Shown here piece by piece: positions 1-9,946 of a DNA stretch of 23,128 nt. A model generated the notes under the pieces. It saw only the letters and a program-made list of their open reading frames with translations, searched no databases and had not been told where the DNA came from. A program made the translations under genes and the position numbers. This DNA is from Clostridium sp. (GTDB lineage Bacteria; Bacillota; Clostridia; Clostridiales; Clostridiaceae). The stretch spans positions 1 to 23,128 of the forward strand of contig NZ_JAHAIF010000046.1 in the NCBI RefSeq assembly GCF_018372875.1. The letters are read 5' to 3'. The first letter of the stretch is position 1, and each line of letters begins with the position of its first letter.

Positions 1-43
1 GTTTAAGTACAAATAATATCTAAAGGTTATTCGTAAAATAGGA

Positions 44-97
44 AAAAAGGAGCTGTCGCTAACGGATTTTATTCCGCTAATGCGACAGCTCCTTTTT
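44..97 (+). terminator. Intrinsic terminator of the gene upstream of the window
   Basis: A 16-bp stem (44-59 with 82-97) carries an internal smaller CGGA/TCCG hairpin in its loop and ends in a run of five T. It closes a transcription unit that lies before the window. By clostridial synteny this could be tpiA, but no coding sequence of it is visible here. Confidence 0.85.
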
Positions 98-271
98 ATA
101 TTAGTGAAGGAATAATTAACTTAATTTATCAGATAAAACAGAAATTTTAAAAATATAAAGGTTTACATAGTTAGGTGTTTTAAATCTTTTGTAGTATAAT
201 AATATTGATTAAAAGAAAAATAATACTAATGAAGTATTACAAATAAATTAAATGTAAACTTGGAGGGAATT

Positions 272-1810
272 ATGGCAAAGAAACCTGTAATGTTAATGAT
301 ACTTGACGGATTTGGAATTGCTCCAAAGTCTGAAGGAAATGCTGTAGCATTAGCTAATAAACCAAATTATGATAAGTTAGTAAGTGAATATCCAACTACA
401 GAGCTACAAGCAAGTGGAATGGCTGTTGGTCTTCCAGAAGGTCAAATGGGAAATTCCGAAGTTGGACACTTAAATATTGGTGCTGGTAGAATAGTATACC
501 AAGAGTTAACTAGAATAACTAAAGCTATCCAAGATGGTGATTTCTTTGAAAATGAAGCGTTATTAAAGGCTATGAAGAATGCTAAAGAAAATAATGCTGC
601 ATTACACTTAATGGGATTATTATCAGACGGTGGAGTTCACTCTCACATAGAGCACTTAAGAGGTCTTTTAGAGTTCGCTAAAAAAGAAGGACTTCAAAAA
701 GTTTATGTTCATGCATTCATGGACGGAAGAGACGTACCACCATCATCAGGTAAAGATTTTATAATTAAGACAGAAGAAATGATGAAAGAAGTTGGTGTAG
801 GTCAAATAGCTACAGTAAGTGGTAGATACTATGCAATGGATAGAGATAACAGATGGGAAAGAGTTGAACTTGCTTACAATGCTTTAGTATTAGGTAAGGG
901 TGAAACTGCAACTTCTGCTGTTGAAGCTATAGAAAAATCATACCATGACAATAAGACAGATGAGTTCGTATTACCATGTGTAGTTTTAGAAGATGGACAT
1001 CCAACTGCTACAATTAAGAATGGTGATTCAGTTGTGTTCTTCAACTTTAGACCAGATAGAGCTAGAGAAATAACAAGAGCAATTAACGATAAGGTATTTG
1101 ATGGATTTAAGAGAGAAACATTAAACTTAACTTTCGTTACTATGACTCAATATGATAAAACTTTAGAAGGCGTTGAAATAGCATTTAAGCCTCAAACATT
1201 AGTTAATACATTAGGAGAATATGTTTCAAGTAAGGGATTACAACAATTAAGAATAGCTGAAACTGAAAAATATGCTCACGTAACATTCTTCTTCAATGGT
1301 GGAGTTGAAAAGGAAAATCCAGGAGAAGAAAGAAAGGTTATACCTTCTCCAAAGGTTGCTACTTACGACTTAAAGCCAGAAATGTCTGCTTTTGAAGTAA
1401 CAGATGAATTAATAGCTAGATTAGATGAAGATAAGTACGACATGATCATACTTAACTATGCTAACCCAGATATGGTTGGTCATACAGGTGTTGTTGATGC
1501 TGCTATTAAGGCTGTAGAAGCTGTAGATACTTGTCTTGGAAAAGTTGCTGAAAAGGTACTTGAAAAAGATGGTACATTATTTATAACTGCTGACCACGGA
1601 AATGCAGAAACTGAAATAGACTTCTCAACAGGAAATCCATTTACAGCACATACTACAAACCCAGTTCCATTTGTATGGGTATCAAACCATGTTGATGGAA
1701 GAAAGCTTAAAGCAGGAAAACTTGCTGATATAGCTCCTACTATGTTAGGTGTTATGGGGGTTGAAGTACCAGCTGAAATGACTGGAGAAAACTTAATAGT
1801 TAATGAATAA
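272..1810 (+). CDS. gpmI: 2,3-bisphosphoglycerate-independent phosphoglycerate mutase
   Basis: Cytosolic Mn2+-dependent enzyme that interconverts 3- and 2-phosphoglycerate in lower glycolysis. The protein is 512 aa, normal for the family. Visible family motifs are the N-terminal LDGFG with Asp12, [14 protein letters not shown] with the phosphoserine nucleophile Ser62, [33 protein letters not shown], the NPDMVGHTG metal site and TADHGNAE. The start is ATG 272, because GGAGGG at 262-267 lies at correct spacing; a TTG at 260 in the same frame would overlap that site and is rejected. A TATAAT at 195-200 is a likely -10 box with only a weak -35 (TTAGGT, 171-176). The gene is monocistronic here, with its own terminator directly after the stop. 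eno, often its neighbour, is 6.7 kb downstream. Confidence 0.98.
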   Translation: MAKKPVMLMILDGFGIAPKSEGNAVALANKPNYDKLVSEYPTTELQASGMAVGLPEGQMGNSEVGHLNIGAGRIVYQELTRITKAIQDGDFFENEALLKAMKNAKENNAALHLMGLLSDGGVHSHIEHLRGLLEFAKKEGLQKVYVHAFMDGRDVPPSSGKDFIIKTEEMMKEVGVGQIATVSGRYYAMDRDNRWERVELAYNALVLGKGETATSAVEAIEKSYHDNKTDEFVLPCVVLEDGHPTATIKNGDSVVFFNFRPDRAREITRAINDKVFDGFKRETLNLTFVTMTQYDKTLEGVEIAFKPQTLVNTLGEYVSSKGLQQLRIAETEKYAHVTFFFNGGVEKENPGEERKVIPSPKVATYDLKPEMSAFEVTDELIARLDEDKYDMIILNYANPDMVGHTGVVDAAIKAVEAVDTCLGKVAEKVLEKDGTLFITADHGNAETEIDFSTGNPFTAHTTNPVPFVWVSNHVDGRKLKAGKLADIAPTMLGVMGVEVPAEMTGENLIVNE

Positions 1811-1819
1811 TTAAGGTGA

Positions 1820-1845
1820 GACTCGCTTAGGCGAGTCTTTTTTTT
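1820..1845 (+). terminator. Intrinsic terminator of gpmI
   Basis: Perfect 7-bp stem GACTCGC/GCGAGTC with a TTAG loop followed by eight T, starting 9 nt after the gpmI stop codon. Confidence 0.95.
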
Positions 1846-1879
1846 AGCAAATTATATATATTATTAAACATTGATAAAA

Positions 1880-1916
1880 TTACAAAATTGTAATTTTTCA
1901 TTTAATATGATAGTAA
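1880..1916 (+). promoter_or_regulatory. Putative promoter and operator of the ABC transporter genes
   Basis: TTACAA and TTGTAA form a perfect 6-bp inverted repeat with a 2-bp centre (1880-1893). The right half doubles as a -35 box, with TAGTAA 17 bp downstream (1911-1916) as -10. The promoter of the downstream two-component genes also uses TTGTAA as -35. The operator role is inferred. Confidence 0.45.
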
Positions 1917-1972
1917 TATTTAGATTTTATTATATAGGTATAGAGTGAAAAGAGAGAAAGTGAGGAAATAAA

Positions 1973-2638
1973 ATGGTAGTTATTAAAACAGAGAATTTAA
2001 GTAAAATTTATGGAAAAGATGGAAATAAGGTTATTGCATTAGATAATGTAAATATAGAAGTTGAAAAAGGTGAATTTGTTGCAATTGTTGGAGCAAGTGG
2101 TTCGGGTAAGAGTACATTACTTCATCAAGTTGGTGGAGTAGATAGACCAACAGGTGGAAAAGTAATTATTGATAATGAAGATATATATAAACTTAAAGAA
2201 GAAAAGCTAGCTATATTTAGAAGAAGAAAAATAGGATTTGTATTTCAATCATTTAATTTAATACCAGTTTTATCTGTAGAAGAAAATATAAAAATGCCTG
2301 CTCTACTTGATCATCAAAAAGTAGACAAAGAATACTTTAAAGATTTAGTTAAGACTTTAGGAATAAGCGATAGACTAAATCATCTTCCATCTGAACTTTC
2401 AGGTGGACAACAACAAAGAGTTGCTATAGCAAGAGCTTTAATAAATAAGCCAGCTATTATACTTGCTGATGAACCAACGGGAAATCTTGATAGTGAAACA
2501 TCAAAAGAAATAATGGAAATGTTAAAGTTATCTGTAAGAAAGTATAATCAAACAGCTATCGTAATTACTCATGATTTAAGCATTGCAGAAAATGCTGATA
2601 GAGTAATAAAGATTAAAGATGGAAAAGTAATCGAATAG
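1973..2638 (+). CDS. ABC transporter ATP-binding protein (MacB/LolD/BceA type)
   Basis: Cytoplasmic ATPase that powers the permease encoded 11 nt downstream. The protein is 221 aa, normal for the MacB/LolD/BceA class. Walker A GASGSGKS is at residues 40-47, the Q-loop FQSFNL near 91-96, the signature LSGGQQQR at 142-149, Walker B with D166-E167 in [11 protein letters not shown], and the H-loop ITHD near 198-201. The PTGNLD segment is characteristic of this class, which drives mechanotransmission or lipoprotein/peptide export rather than nutrient uptake. It has its own promoter region after the gpmI terminator. With the FtsX-like permease and the response regulator/kinase that follow, the context suggests defence against envelope-active peptides or cell-envelope remodelling; the substrate cannot be read from the sequence. 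Confidence 0.93.
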   Translation: MVVIKTENLSKIYGKDGNKVIALDNVNIEVEKGEFVAIVGASGSGKSTLLHQVGGVDRPTGGKVIIDNEDIYKLKEEKLAIFRRRKIGFVFQSFNLIPVLSVEENIKMPALLDHQKVDKEYFKDLVKTLGISDRLNHLPSELSGGQQQRVAIARALINKPAIILADEPTGNLDSETSKEIMEMLKLSVRKYNQTAIVITHDLSIAENADRVIKIKDGKVIE

Positions 2639-2649
2639 GGGTGTAAGAA

Positions 2650-5178
2650 GTGAAAAATTATAGTGAAATATCTAATAGATATATGAAGCAAAATAAAAAG
2701 CGTACTTCCCTAACAATACTTGGAATAACATTAGCTACTATATTAATATTTGCAGTTGGTACATTTCTTTTAAGCTTTAGAGATTCTATGTTAGTAGAGC
2801 AAAGAAGAACTGGTGGAGATTATGAGTTTATATTGAGAAATATAACAAGTGAGCAAGTAGATAAAATTAAAAATAATGCAGAAGTAAAAGATACATCTTT
2901 ATTACTATCAAGTGATGATGAGTACACAATTGAAGGAAAAGATGAAATTTTAACTTTTGAGTATGGTAATAAAGATTACTATGAAAAAATGCAAACATCA
3001 CCTATTAAAGAAGGTAGAGTACCTACTAAGGAGAACGAAATTCTAATTAATCAATCTGTAAAGTCCTTATTAAAAGTTAATGTTGGAGATAAGATTAATT
3101 TAAAATCTAGAAATGGAAATGAAAAAGTGGTTGAAGTGGTTGGAATAGAGGAAGGGACACTTTATTCAGGTAATAATGTATTTTATGTAAAAGACTATTT
3201 AAATGATAAAAACTTAGATCAAAATGCTGAGTATAAATTATATTTAAATTTAAAGTCAGGTAAAAATAAACAAGAGATTATTGCAAAAATAACAGAGCAA
3301 AACAATATAAATAAGGAATCTATAAACAATAATTCTAATGTACTATATTTAACAGGTAATGGTGGAAATCAATACGTATCAGATGCGTTAAGGAATATGG
3401 CTATATTTGTAATAGCTACAATAATAATTTGTACCATAGTTGTTATTTATAATTCATTTAATATTTCAGTAATAGAGAGAATAAGGTATTTTGGAATATT
3501 AAAAGCTATAGGGGCTACCCCTAAACAAATAAAAAGAATCATATACAAAGAAGGCTTTTTAATGGGGCTTATAGCTTTACCATTAGGCTGTATAGTAGGG
3601 TTCTTGGCATTAAAGTATGGTATTAAGATATTTATTGGTGATACTTTAATGTTTATTGAGAGCTTTAAAGTTGGATTTTATCCTGTCATCATTTTAGTTA
3701 CAGCCATATTAGTTGCTATTACTATATTCTTATCAATTCTAATGCCAGCTAGGAAGGCAAATAAGATATCGGCAGTTGATGCAATAAGGAATAAAAATGA
3801 AATAAAATTAGGGAAGCTTAAGAGAAGAAAAGGAAGGATAGTTGGGAAAGTATTTGGTGTTGAAGGTAGTATTGCTTATAAGAATATAAGGAGAACACCA
3901 TTTAGATTCATTATTACTTGTTTAGCTTTAACAGTATCAATTATTATGTTTAATGTATTCTATGGATTTGTTGATTTTGCTAAACAATCTGTAATGCAAC
4001 AATTTATGTATTCACCTTTTGATGCTCAGCTTTCTAATGAAGTTACAAATAATGGATTAAAAGGTGAAGATATTAAAGAAATAGAAAGTAAAGACTTTAT
4101 AAGAAAAGAATATAAATTTTATATTGATTATGCTAATTTAGCTATACCAAAAGATAGTATAAACCCAGAATATGCCGATAAAGTGGGTATAAATCCATTT
4201 TATGACAGTTTCCCTTCGTCAGATATGATAGATGCTAGTGGCACACAAATATATGTTGGAGGAAATGATGAAATAAATATTATAGACAGATATATAGTTG
4301 ATGGAAAAGTAGATTTAGATAAGCTTAAGAAAAATGGAGTAATTCTTTTAGATGGGTATCAAATACGTAATGAAGATGGAGATATAGAATCAGTACAAGC
4401 TACTAAATATAAGGTTGGAGATAAGATTAGAATACCTAAACTAGATAATTATAGTAGAAATGTAGAAAATGCTAGTAGAAATATAGAAGAAGCAATAAAG
4501 AATAAGGATTACTATGAATTAGAAGTTGTGGCTATAGCTAATAGAGAACCATTAATGGGAAATACACTTTATAGTGCGCCGCAATTAATGTTCCATGAAG
4601 ATTTGTTTAAGACTATGGTTAAGGATTTTAATTATAATGGTATGTTCTTTGACTTTGAGGGAGACGATGAGGCAAGAGAAGAAGCCATTAAGTATTTTAG
4701 TAATTTTGCAGATGAAAAGGAACTTGTTTATCAAGATTTAGGGGATTTACTAAAAGAAGTAGACAGCATATATGGACAAATTGAATTCTTTGTTTATTGT
4801 TTTATTGCTATTGTTACAATAATTTCAGTAGTTAATATATTTAATACAATATCAACTAATTTATTGTTAAGAAGAAAAGAATTTTCTACTTTAAAAGCTA
4901 TAGGTATGACCGAAAAGCAACTTAAGAAGAGCGTATTGCTTGAAGGTACCCTTTATGGAATTTTATCAGCTATAATTGGTGGAGGAGTATCAGCAGCACT
5001 TCTAGGATTATTAGTTAAACTTGGAGCAGGTTTTGCAGATGTACAATATAACTTTGATTTTGTTGCATTTGCTCTTTCAATAATATGTGCAATAGGAGTA
5101 ACGTATATTGCAACTGTTATTCCAATGAATAAGCTTAAGAAGCTTACTATAGTTGAGGGAATAAGTGAAGAAGAGTAG
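2650..5178 (+). CDS. FtsX/MacB-type ABC transporter permease, double-module
   Basis: An 842-aa membrane partner of the preceding ATPase, started at GTG 2650 with AGGGGTG just upstream. The layout is duplicated: a membrane helix near 20-42, a MacB-like periplasmic-type domain to about 248, then three helices (about 250-270, 300-323, 345-367); then a second helix near 415-437, a large extracytoplasmic domain to about 705, and three more helices (about 710-735, 765-790, 805-828). Each FtsX half carries the typical segment after its first helix (ILKAIGATPKQIKR and TLKAIGMTEKQLKK). This is longer than the roughly 650-aa BceB permeases, so it belongs to the general FtsX-like family rather than clearly to BceB. 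The likely job is export, detoxification or force transmission across the envelope. A terminator follows it, so the regulator genes are a separate unit. Confidence 0.9.
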   Translation: MKNYSEISNRYMKQNKKRTSLTILGITLATILIFAVGTFLLSFRDSMLVEQRRTGGDYEFILRNITSEQVDKIKNNAEVKDTSLLLSSDDEYTIEGKDEILTFEYGNKDYYEKMQTSPIKEGRVPTKENEILINQSVKSLLKVNVGDKINLKSRNGNEKVVEVVGIEEGTLYSGNNVFYVKDYLNDKNLDQNAEYKLYLNLKSGKNKQEIIAKITEQNNINKESINNNSNVLYLTGNGGNQYVSDALRNMAIFVIATIIICTIVVIYNSFNISVIERIRYFGILKAIGATPKQIKRIIYKEGFLMGLIALPLGCIVGFLALKYGIKIFIGDTLMFIESFKVGFYPVIILVTAILVAITIFLSILMPARKANKISAVDAIRNKNEIKLGKLKRRKGRIVGKVFGVEGSIAYKNIRRTPFRFIITCLALTVSIIMFNVFYGFVDFAKQSVMQQFMYSPFDAQLSNEVTNNGLKGEDIKEIESKDFIRKEYKFYIDYANLAIPKDSINPEYADKVGINPFYDSFPSSDMIDASGTQIYVGGNDEINIIDRYIVDGKVDLDKLKKNGVILLDGYQIRNEDGDIESVQATKYKVGDKIRIPKLDNYSRNVENASRNIEEAIKNKDYYELEVVAIANREPLMGNTLYSAPQLMFHEDLFKTMVKDFNYNGMFFDFEGDDEAREEAIKYFSNFADEKELVYQDLGDLLKEVDSIYGQIEFFVYCFIAIVTIISVVNIFNTISTNLLLRRKEFSTLKAIGMTEKQLKKSVLLEGTLYGILSAIIGGGVSAALLGLLVKLGAGFADVQYNFDFVAFALSIICAIGVTYIATVIPMNKLKKLTIVEGISEEE

Positions 5179-5216
5179 TTAAGATAACATAAATAAAAAA
5201 GATAATAAGGATTAAG

Positions 5217-5245
5217 AAAGGAAATTGCTTTTGCAATTTCCTTTT
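5217..5245 (+). terminator. Intrinsic terminator of the ABC transporter unit
   Basis: A 12-bp stem (5217-5228 with 5233-5244) with a TTTT loop and a T run. It is preceded by the string AAAAAAGATAATAAGGAT at 5195-5212, which recurs exactly before the terminator after hppA. Confidence 0.9.
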
Positions 5246-5332
5246 AATTATCCTTGTTCTATTTTTCGTGGAAAACTTCTTAACTAATTACAAATACATT
5301 GCACCATAAAATGTGAAAAATGAGAGAGGTTT

Positions 5333-5361
5333 TTGTAATTTCCGGGGAAATATATTAGAAT
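5333..5361 (+). promoter_or_regulatory. Promoter of the two-component genes
   Basis: TTGTAA (5333-5338), 17-bp spacer, TAGAAT (5356-5361). A TTACAA copy lies upstream at 5288-5293. The -35 hexamer TTGTAA is identical to that before the ABC genes, which would fit shared control, though this is inferred. Confidence 0.55.
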
Positions 5362-5392
5362 AAAATGGAATAATAATTTTAAGGAGAATTAA

Positions 5393-6082
5393 ATGAATAT
5401 TTTATTAGTTGAAGATGATGTTACTTTAGCAATGGGAATCGAATATTCTCTAAAAAACGAAGGATTTAATGTTTATACGGTAGGAAAGATAAAAGATGCA
5501 AAAGAAAAGATAAATAATTCATATATAGATATTATTTTATTAGACGTAAACTTACCTGATGGAAATGGATACGAGTTATGTAAAGAGATTAGGGTAGATA
5601 GTGAGGTTCCAATAATTTTTCTAACTGCCTGTGATGAAGAGGTTAACATAGTTATGGGATTAGACTTAGGTGCTGATGATTATATAACTAAACCAGTTAG
5701 AGTTAGGGAATTAGTAGCTAGGATAAATGCAGTTGCTAGAAGAAAAGGTGTAGTATCTAAAGATAAAGAAGATAATAAAATTATTGTTAAAGATATTAAA
5801 GTATTGCCTTTAAAATATGAAGTTTACAAGGGAGAAGAAAAACTTCAATTAACTTCAGTAGAATATAAATTACTTTTACTTTTAATAGAGAACTCTGGAA
5901 ATGTATTAACTAGAAAGACCTTATTAGAAAAGCTTTGGGATATAGAGGGAGATTTTATTGAAGAGAGCACATTAACAGTATATATAAAAAGATTAAGAGA
6001 AAAACTTAAAGAGGATAAGGAAAGTCCTTATATTGAAACTGTTAGAGGAATAGGTTATAAGTGGATAGGTGAAAAAAAATGA
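5393..6082 (+). CDS. OmpR/PhoB-family response regulator
   Basis: A 229-aa DNA-binding response regulator. The receiver domain occupies residues 1-115 with the acidic pair E8-D9, phosphoacceptor D51 in LLDVNLPDG, T78 and K100. A winged-helix output domain spans about 128-227 and ends in the expected LREKL...IETVRGIGYKW stretch. An AAGGAG ribosome site sits 6 nt before the ATG. The last four bases overlap the start of the histidine kinase gene (ATGA), indicating translational coupling. By position it probably senses envelope stress with its partner kinase and controls the upstream ABC transporter. It could also be part of another envelope response. Confidence 0.94.
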   Translation: MNILLVEDDVTLAMGIEYSLKNEGFNVYTVGKIKDAKEKINNSYIDIILLDVNLPDGNGYELCKEIRVDSEVPIIFLTACDEEVNIVMGLDLGADDYITKPVRVRELVARINAVARRKGVVSKDKEDNKIIVKDIKVLPLKYEVYKGEEKLQLTSVEYKLLLLLIENSGNVLTRKTLLEKLWDIEGDFIEESTLTVYIKRLREKLKEDKESPYIETVRGIGYKWIGEKK

Positions 6083-7326
6083 GTTTAAGAAGGTTATATA
6101 ATAATCCAGAAGCTAAGAAAATAACAGTAAAATTTATTGTTATTTTTTTAGTTGGAGTTATATCAATTTTTGGAGCAACTTACTATGTTGTAAATAATAT
6201 AAATAAAACTTTAATAGATCAAAATACTTCTGTGTTAAGTAGTATTATAGAGAATAAAGATATACCAGAAATTATTAAAGGATTCTATGAGATAAAGGAT
6301 GGAAATGAGTTAGTAGAAGCTAAGGAGATACTTAAAAGTTATGGATATGATGATGAATTATCTGTACTGATTAATGAGGTTACAAATAAATTTTATACAG
6401 AGATATTAGTTATATTCATACCAATAATTATTTTATTTACTATAATCCTTTACTTAATATTCATTAAAGAATTAAAGGATATATATGTCCAAGTTGATAA
6501 TATAGTTAAAAATATTTCAGACACTTCAAATGGTAAATTTAAAAAAATTGAACCTAAATATGAAGAGGGAGATGTAGCTATACTTACAACTTCACTTAAT
6601 TATATGGGAGAAAGGGTTAATAATTCTATCCAAAAATTAAAGGAAGATAAAGATAATTTAAAAGATTTCTTGTCAGACATATCTCATCAATTAAAAACTC
6701 CTTTAGCATCTTTAGTTATGTTTACAGATTTAATGAAGGAAAATGAGGATATGCCTAAGGAGGATAGGGCAAAGTTTTTGGAGAAGTGTGATGAGCAAGA
6801 AGTAAGAATGGAATGGCTTATAATGAATCTTTTAAAGGTTGGAAGGTTAGAGGCAGGGGCAATAAACTTTAAAAGAGAAAGACAACCTTTAAGGGAAACT
6901 ATAGAGCTAGCAGTTTCTTCTTTAGTTGGAGAAGCTGAAAGAAAAAATCAAAAACTTATAGTAACTGGAGATTTAGACTGCCATGTTATACATGATAGAG
7001 AGTGGCTAGGTGAAGCTATATCTAACATTACTAAGAATGCTATAGAACATACTCAGGATGGTGGAGAAATAGAAATAAGAGTTTCTGAGGGGAAAATTAT
7101 AAAGAATATTTATATTAAAGATAATGGACCTGGAATACCAAAGGATATTAGAAAAAAGGTATTTAAGAGATTTTATAAGGGAGAAAGTAGTACAGATCCA
7201 AAGAGTATAGGGATTGGTTTATCTTTATCTAAAAGTATAGTTGAAGAATTAGGGGGAGAAATAAGACTTATTAGTGAAGAGGGAGAAGGAACTGTTTTTA
7301 TTATTAGTTTTATAGAAATGGATTAA
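6079..7326 (+). CDS. Membrane sensor histidine kinase
   Basis: A 415-aa partner of the preceding regulator. Membrane helices are at about 16-38 and 108-129 and enclose a roughly 70-residue extracytoplasmic sensor segment. That is larger than the few-residue loop of typical BceS kinases, so direct ligand sensing is possible. A HAMP-like linker follows to about 185. The phosphoacceptor is H203 in ISHQLKTPLA. The ATP-binding domain has the N-box (N316, N320, AIEHT), DNGPGIP at 348-354 and GIGLSLS at 378-384. All residues for autophosphorylation are present. The coding end runs 17 nt into the convergent small gene on the other strand, and no terminator is visible between them. Confidence 0.94.
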   Translation: MSLRRLYNNPEAKKITVKFIVIFLVGVISIFGATYYVVNNINKTLIDQNTSVLSSIIENKDIPEIIKGFYEIKDGNELVEAKEILKSYGYDDELSVLINEVTNKFYTEILVIFIPIIILFTIILYLIFIKELKDIYVQVDNIVKNISDTSNGKFKKIEPKYEEGDVAILTTSLNYMGERVNNSIQKLKEDKDNLKDFLSDISHQLKTPLASLVMFTDLMKENEDMPKEDRAKFLEKCDEQEVRMEWLIMNLLKVGRLEAGAINFKRERQPLRETIELAVSSLVGEAERKNQKLIVTGDLDCHVIHDREWLGEAISNITKNAIEHTQDGGEIEIRVSEGKIIKNIYIKDNGPGIPKDIRKKVFKRFYKGESSTDPKSIGIGLSLSKSIVEELGGEIRLISEEGEGTVFIISFIEMD

Positions 7327-7528
7327 AATCAAACTTTTTTAATATAATAATAACTATTGTAAAAGGAATAATTGCTGATAAAGTTGAGATTAATCCTAAC
7401 ATAATGCTTTCACCTGAAAAGTTTCCTCCTAAATATGCAAGTGTATTACCTATACCGATTATAATACCAAAAGCCATGCTTCCTAATAAAATAGTTTTAA
7501 TATCATCTGTATTTAGTAACTTTTTCAT
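7310..7528 (-). CDS. Small two-helix membrane protein, function unknown
   Basis: Not a family I recognise. It encodes 72 aa with two hydrophobic segments (about 11-33 and 40-63), a Lys-rich N terminus and the C-terminal tail KKFDFNPFL. The start is the ATG at 7528, because a GGTGGT ribosome site (plus-strand positions 7536-7541) lies 7 nt upstream; an in-frame ATG at 7540 would fall inside that site. The gene is convergent with, and overlaps by 17 nt, the end of the histidine kinase. Glycine-rich helices (GIIIGIGNTLAYLGG) suggest close helix packing. It could be a DUF-type clostridial membrane protein, a small accessory of the transporter module, or unrelated. Confidence 0.6.
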   Translation of the reverse strand: MKKLLNTDDIKTILLGSMAFGIIIGIGNTLAYLGGNFSGESIMLGLISTLSAIIPFTIVIIILKKFDFNPFL

Positions 7529-7704
7529 TTTTATTACCACCTTTTTTTCACTCTATGTTTTAATGATAAGCAATCAATATTACTAAGAGATTACTACAAA
7601 AATTACAAATTAGTAATAATTAAGTTAATATGGGTATTTTGTTTTTTCATATTATATGATTATTAAACATATAAATATATCAAAATAATATAAAGGTAGA
7701 TTCT

Positions 7705-8331
7705 ATGAAAAAATATCATTGTTATTCAGCATGCTTTGATGATAAAACAGAAGAGTTATTTAGAGAAGCTATATTCTTAGGTCAAGGAAATAATGGGGTT
7801 GTGTATAAGTTGCCTGAAAATAAGGTGATAAAAATTTTTGTTGAAGAAAAAGTTTGTAGTGACGAATCATATACTCTTTCAAGAACTAACGGGTCTAAAT
7901 ACTTTCCTAAAATATATAAGATAGGCAAATTATATATTGTAAGAGAAATGGTAGATGGTATTCAACTTGATAAATACATAAAGAAAAACGGATTAAATTT
8001 AGAGCTAACAAGAAATATCTACAAGCTAATAAAAGAATTTAAAAGATTAGATTTCTCTAAAATAGATACAAGATGCAAAGATGTATATGTAAAAGATGAT
8101 TGTACAATAATGCTTATTGACCCTAAAAAGTGTTATAAAAGAAAAGTAAATTTTCCAAGGCATTTAATGAAAGGCTTTTTAAAGCTTGAAGTTTTAGAGG
8201 ATTTCATAAAGTATATGGAGAAGATTGATAAGAAAAAAGCTAAGGAATGGAAAAATAAGTTTGATAAGTATTGGCAAAAAGAAAGTCAAAAAGAGAAATA
8301 CCAAAGAGATGATGAAGATTTATACTTATAA
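7705..8331 (+). CDS. Small atypical protein-kinase-fold protein
   Basis: A 208-aa cytosolic protein with a minimal kinase fold. The glycine-rich loop is GQGNNGVVYK (26-35), the presumed ATP lysine is K43 in VIKIF, and the hinge region is IVREMVDG (78-85). The metal-binding DFG is replaced by IDP (D139), and the catalytic HRD loop is replaced by DTRCKDVYV (121-129). IDP in place of DFG is seen in the bacterial YrzF-like and lipopolysaccharide-kinase-like families, some of which are active. The C terminus from about 170 is Lys/Glu-rich and probably helical. At half the length of standard Hanks kinases, it has no PASTA or membrane part. Its substrate is unknown, and it may be a pseudokinase. It starts at ATG 7705 with AAAGGT upstream. 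Confidence 0.7.
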   Translation: MKKYHCYSACFDDKTEELFREAIFLGQGNNGVVYKLPENKVIKIFVEEKVCSDESYTLSRTNGSKYFPKIYKIGKLYIVREMVDGIQLDKYIKKNGLNLELTRNIYKLIKEFKRLDFSKIDTRCKDVYVKDDCTIMLIDPKKCYKRKVNFPRHLMKGFLKLEVLEDFIKYMEKIDKKKAKEWKNKFDKYWQKESQKEKYQRDDEDLYL

Positions 8332-8336
8332 TTTTT

Positions 8337-8383
8337 TTAAGAGGGAGTCAAAGTAAAAGTGAGTTATTTTGAGGCCCTCTTAA
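8337..8383 (+). other. Long imperfect hairpin after the kinase-like gene
   Basis: TTAAGAGGG (8337-8345) pairs with CCCTCTTAA (8375-8383), and inside it TCAAAGTAA pairs with TTATTTTGA. The sequence after it is TTAATTT rather than a clean T run, so it is at best a weak terminator. It may instead stabilise the mRNA end or lie in the eno leader region. Confidence 0.5.
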
Positions 8384-8399
8384 TTAATTTCATGAATAT

Positions 8400-8428
8400 A
8401 AGAATAATATTTAGTAAATACTATTCTT
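8400..8428 (+). promoter_or_regulatory. 29-bp palindrome upstream of eno, possible operator
   Basis: AAGAATAATATTTA, one central base, then TAAATACTATTCTT: two 14-bp arms with one mismatch. It ends 54 nt before the eno start codon, where a promoter or repressor site is expected. No convincing -35/-10 pair could be assigned around it. Confidence 0.4.
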
Positions 8429-8470
8429 GTTACTAGAGCTAACAAATATTAGAAATATATAAGTTTTTAA

Positions 8471-9775
<1,305 letters not shown>

Positions 9776-9792
9776 TTTAAAATATTAAAATC

Positions 9793-9832
9793 AGTAATAG
9801 AAGTGGTTAATTATTACTTCTATTACTTTTTT
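9793..9832 (+). terminator. Intrinsic terminator of eno
   Basis: A 12-bp stem AGTAATAGAAGT/ACTTCTATTACT with an 11-nt loop and a six-T tail. Confidence 0.93.
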
Positions 9833-9866
9833 ATGTTGTTATTTAAGAAAACTTCTTTAAAAATAT

Positions 9867-9895
9867 TTGTAAAAAAATGCATAGTATGATATGAT
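9867..9895 (+). promoter_or_regulatory. Promoter of secG
   Basis: TTGTAA (9867-9872), 17-bp spacer, TATGAT (9890-9895), placed 52 bp before the start codon and after the eno terminator. Confidence 0.6.
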
Positions 9896-9946
9896 ATCTT
9901 TATTGTGATATGTATTTATTAGGCTTACTAAGCAGGAGGTGTTCCT

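Noticed and set aside
162..200. TTTACA (162-167) as -35 for the TATAAT at 195-200
   Set aside because: The spacer would be 27 bp, far outside the 16-19 bp range.
260..271. Upstream TTG start for gpmI adding MEGI
   Set aside because: It overlaps the GGAGGG ribosome site that serves ATG 272, and family proteins begin at the MAKKP position.
7526..7540. Longer start (ATG 7540) for the small minus-strand gene
   Set aside because: The GGTGGT ribosome site lies within that extension and is correctly spaced for ATG 7528.
7404..7586. 60-codon plus-strand frame
   Set aside because: It is the reverse shadow of the minus-strand membrane protein and lacks a convincing ribosome site.
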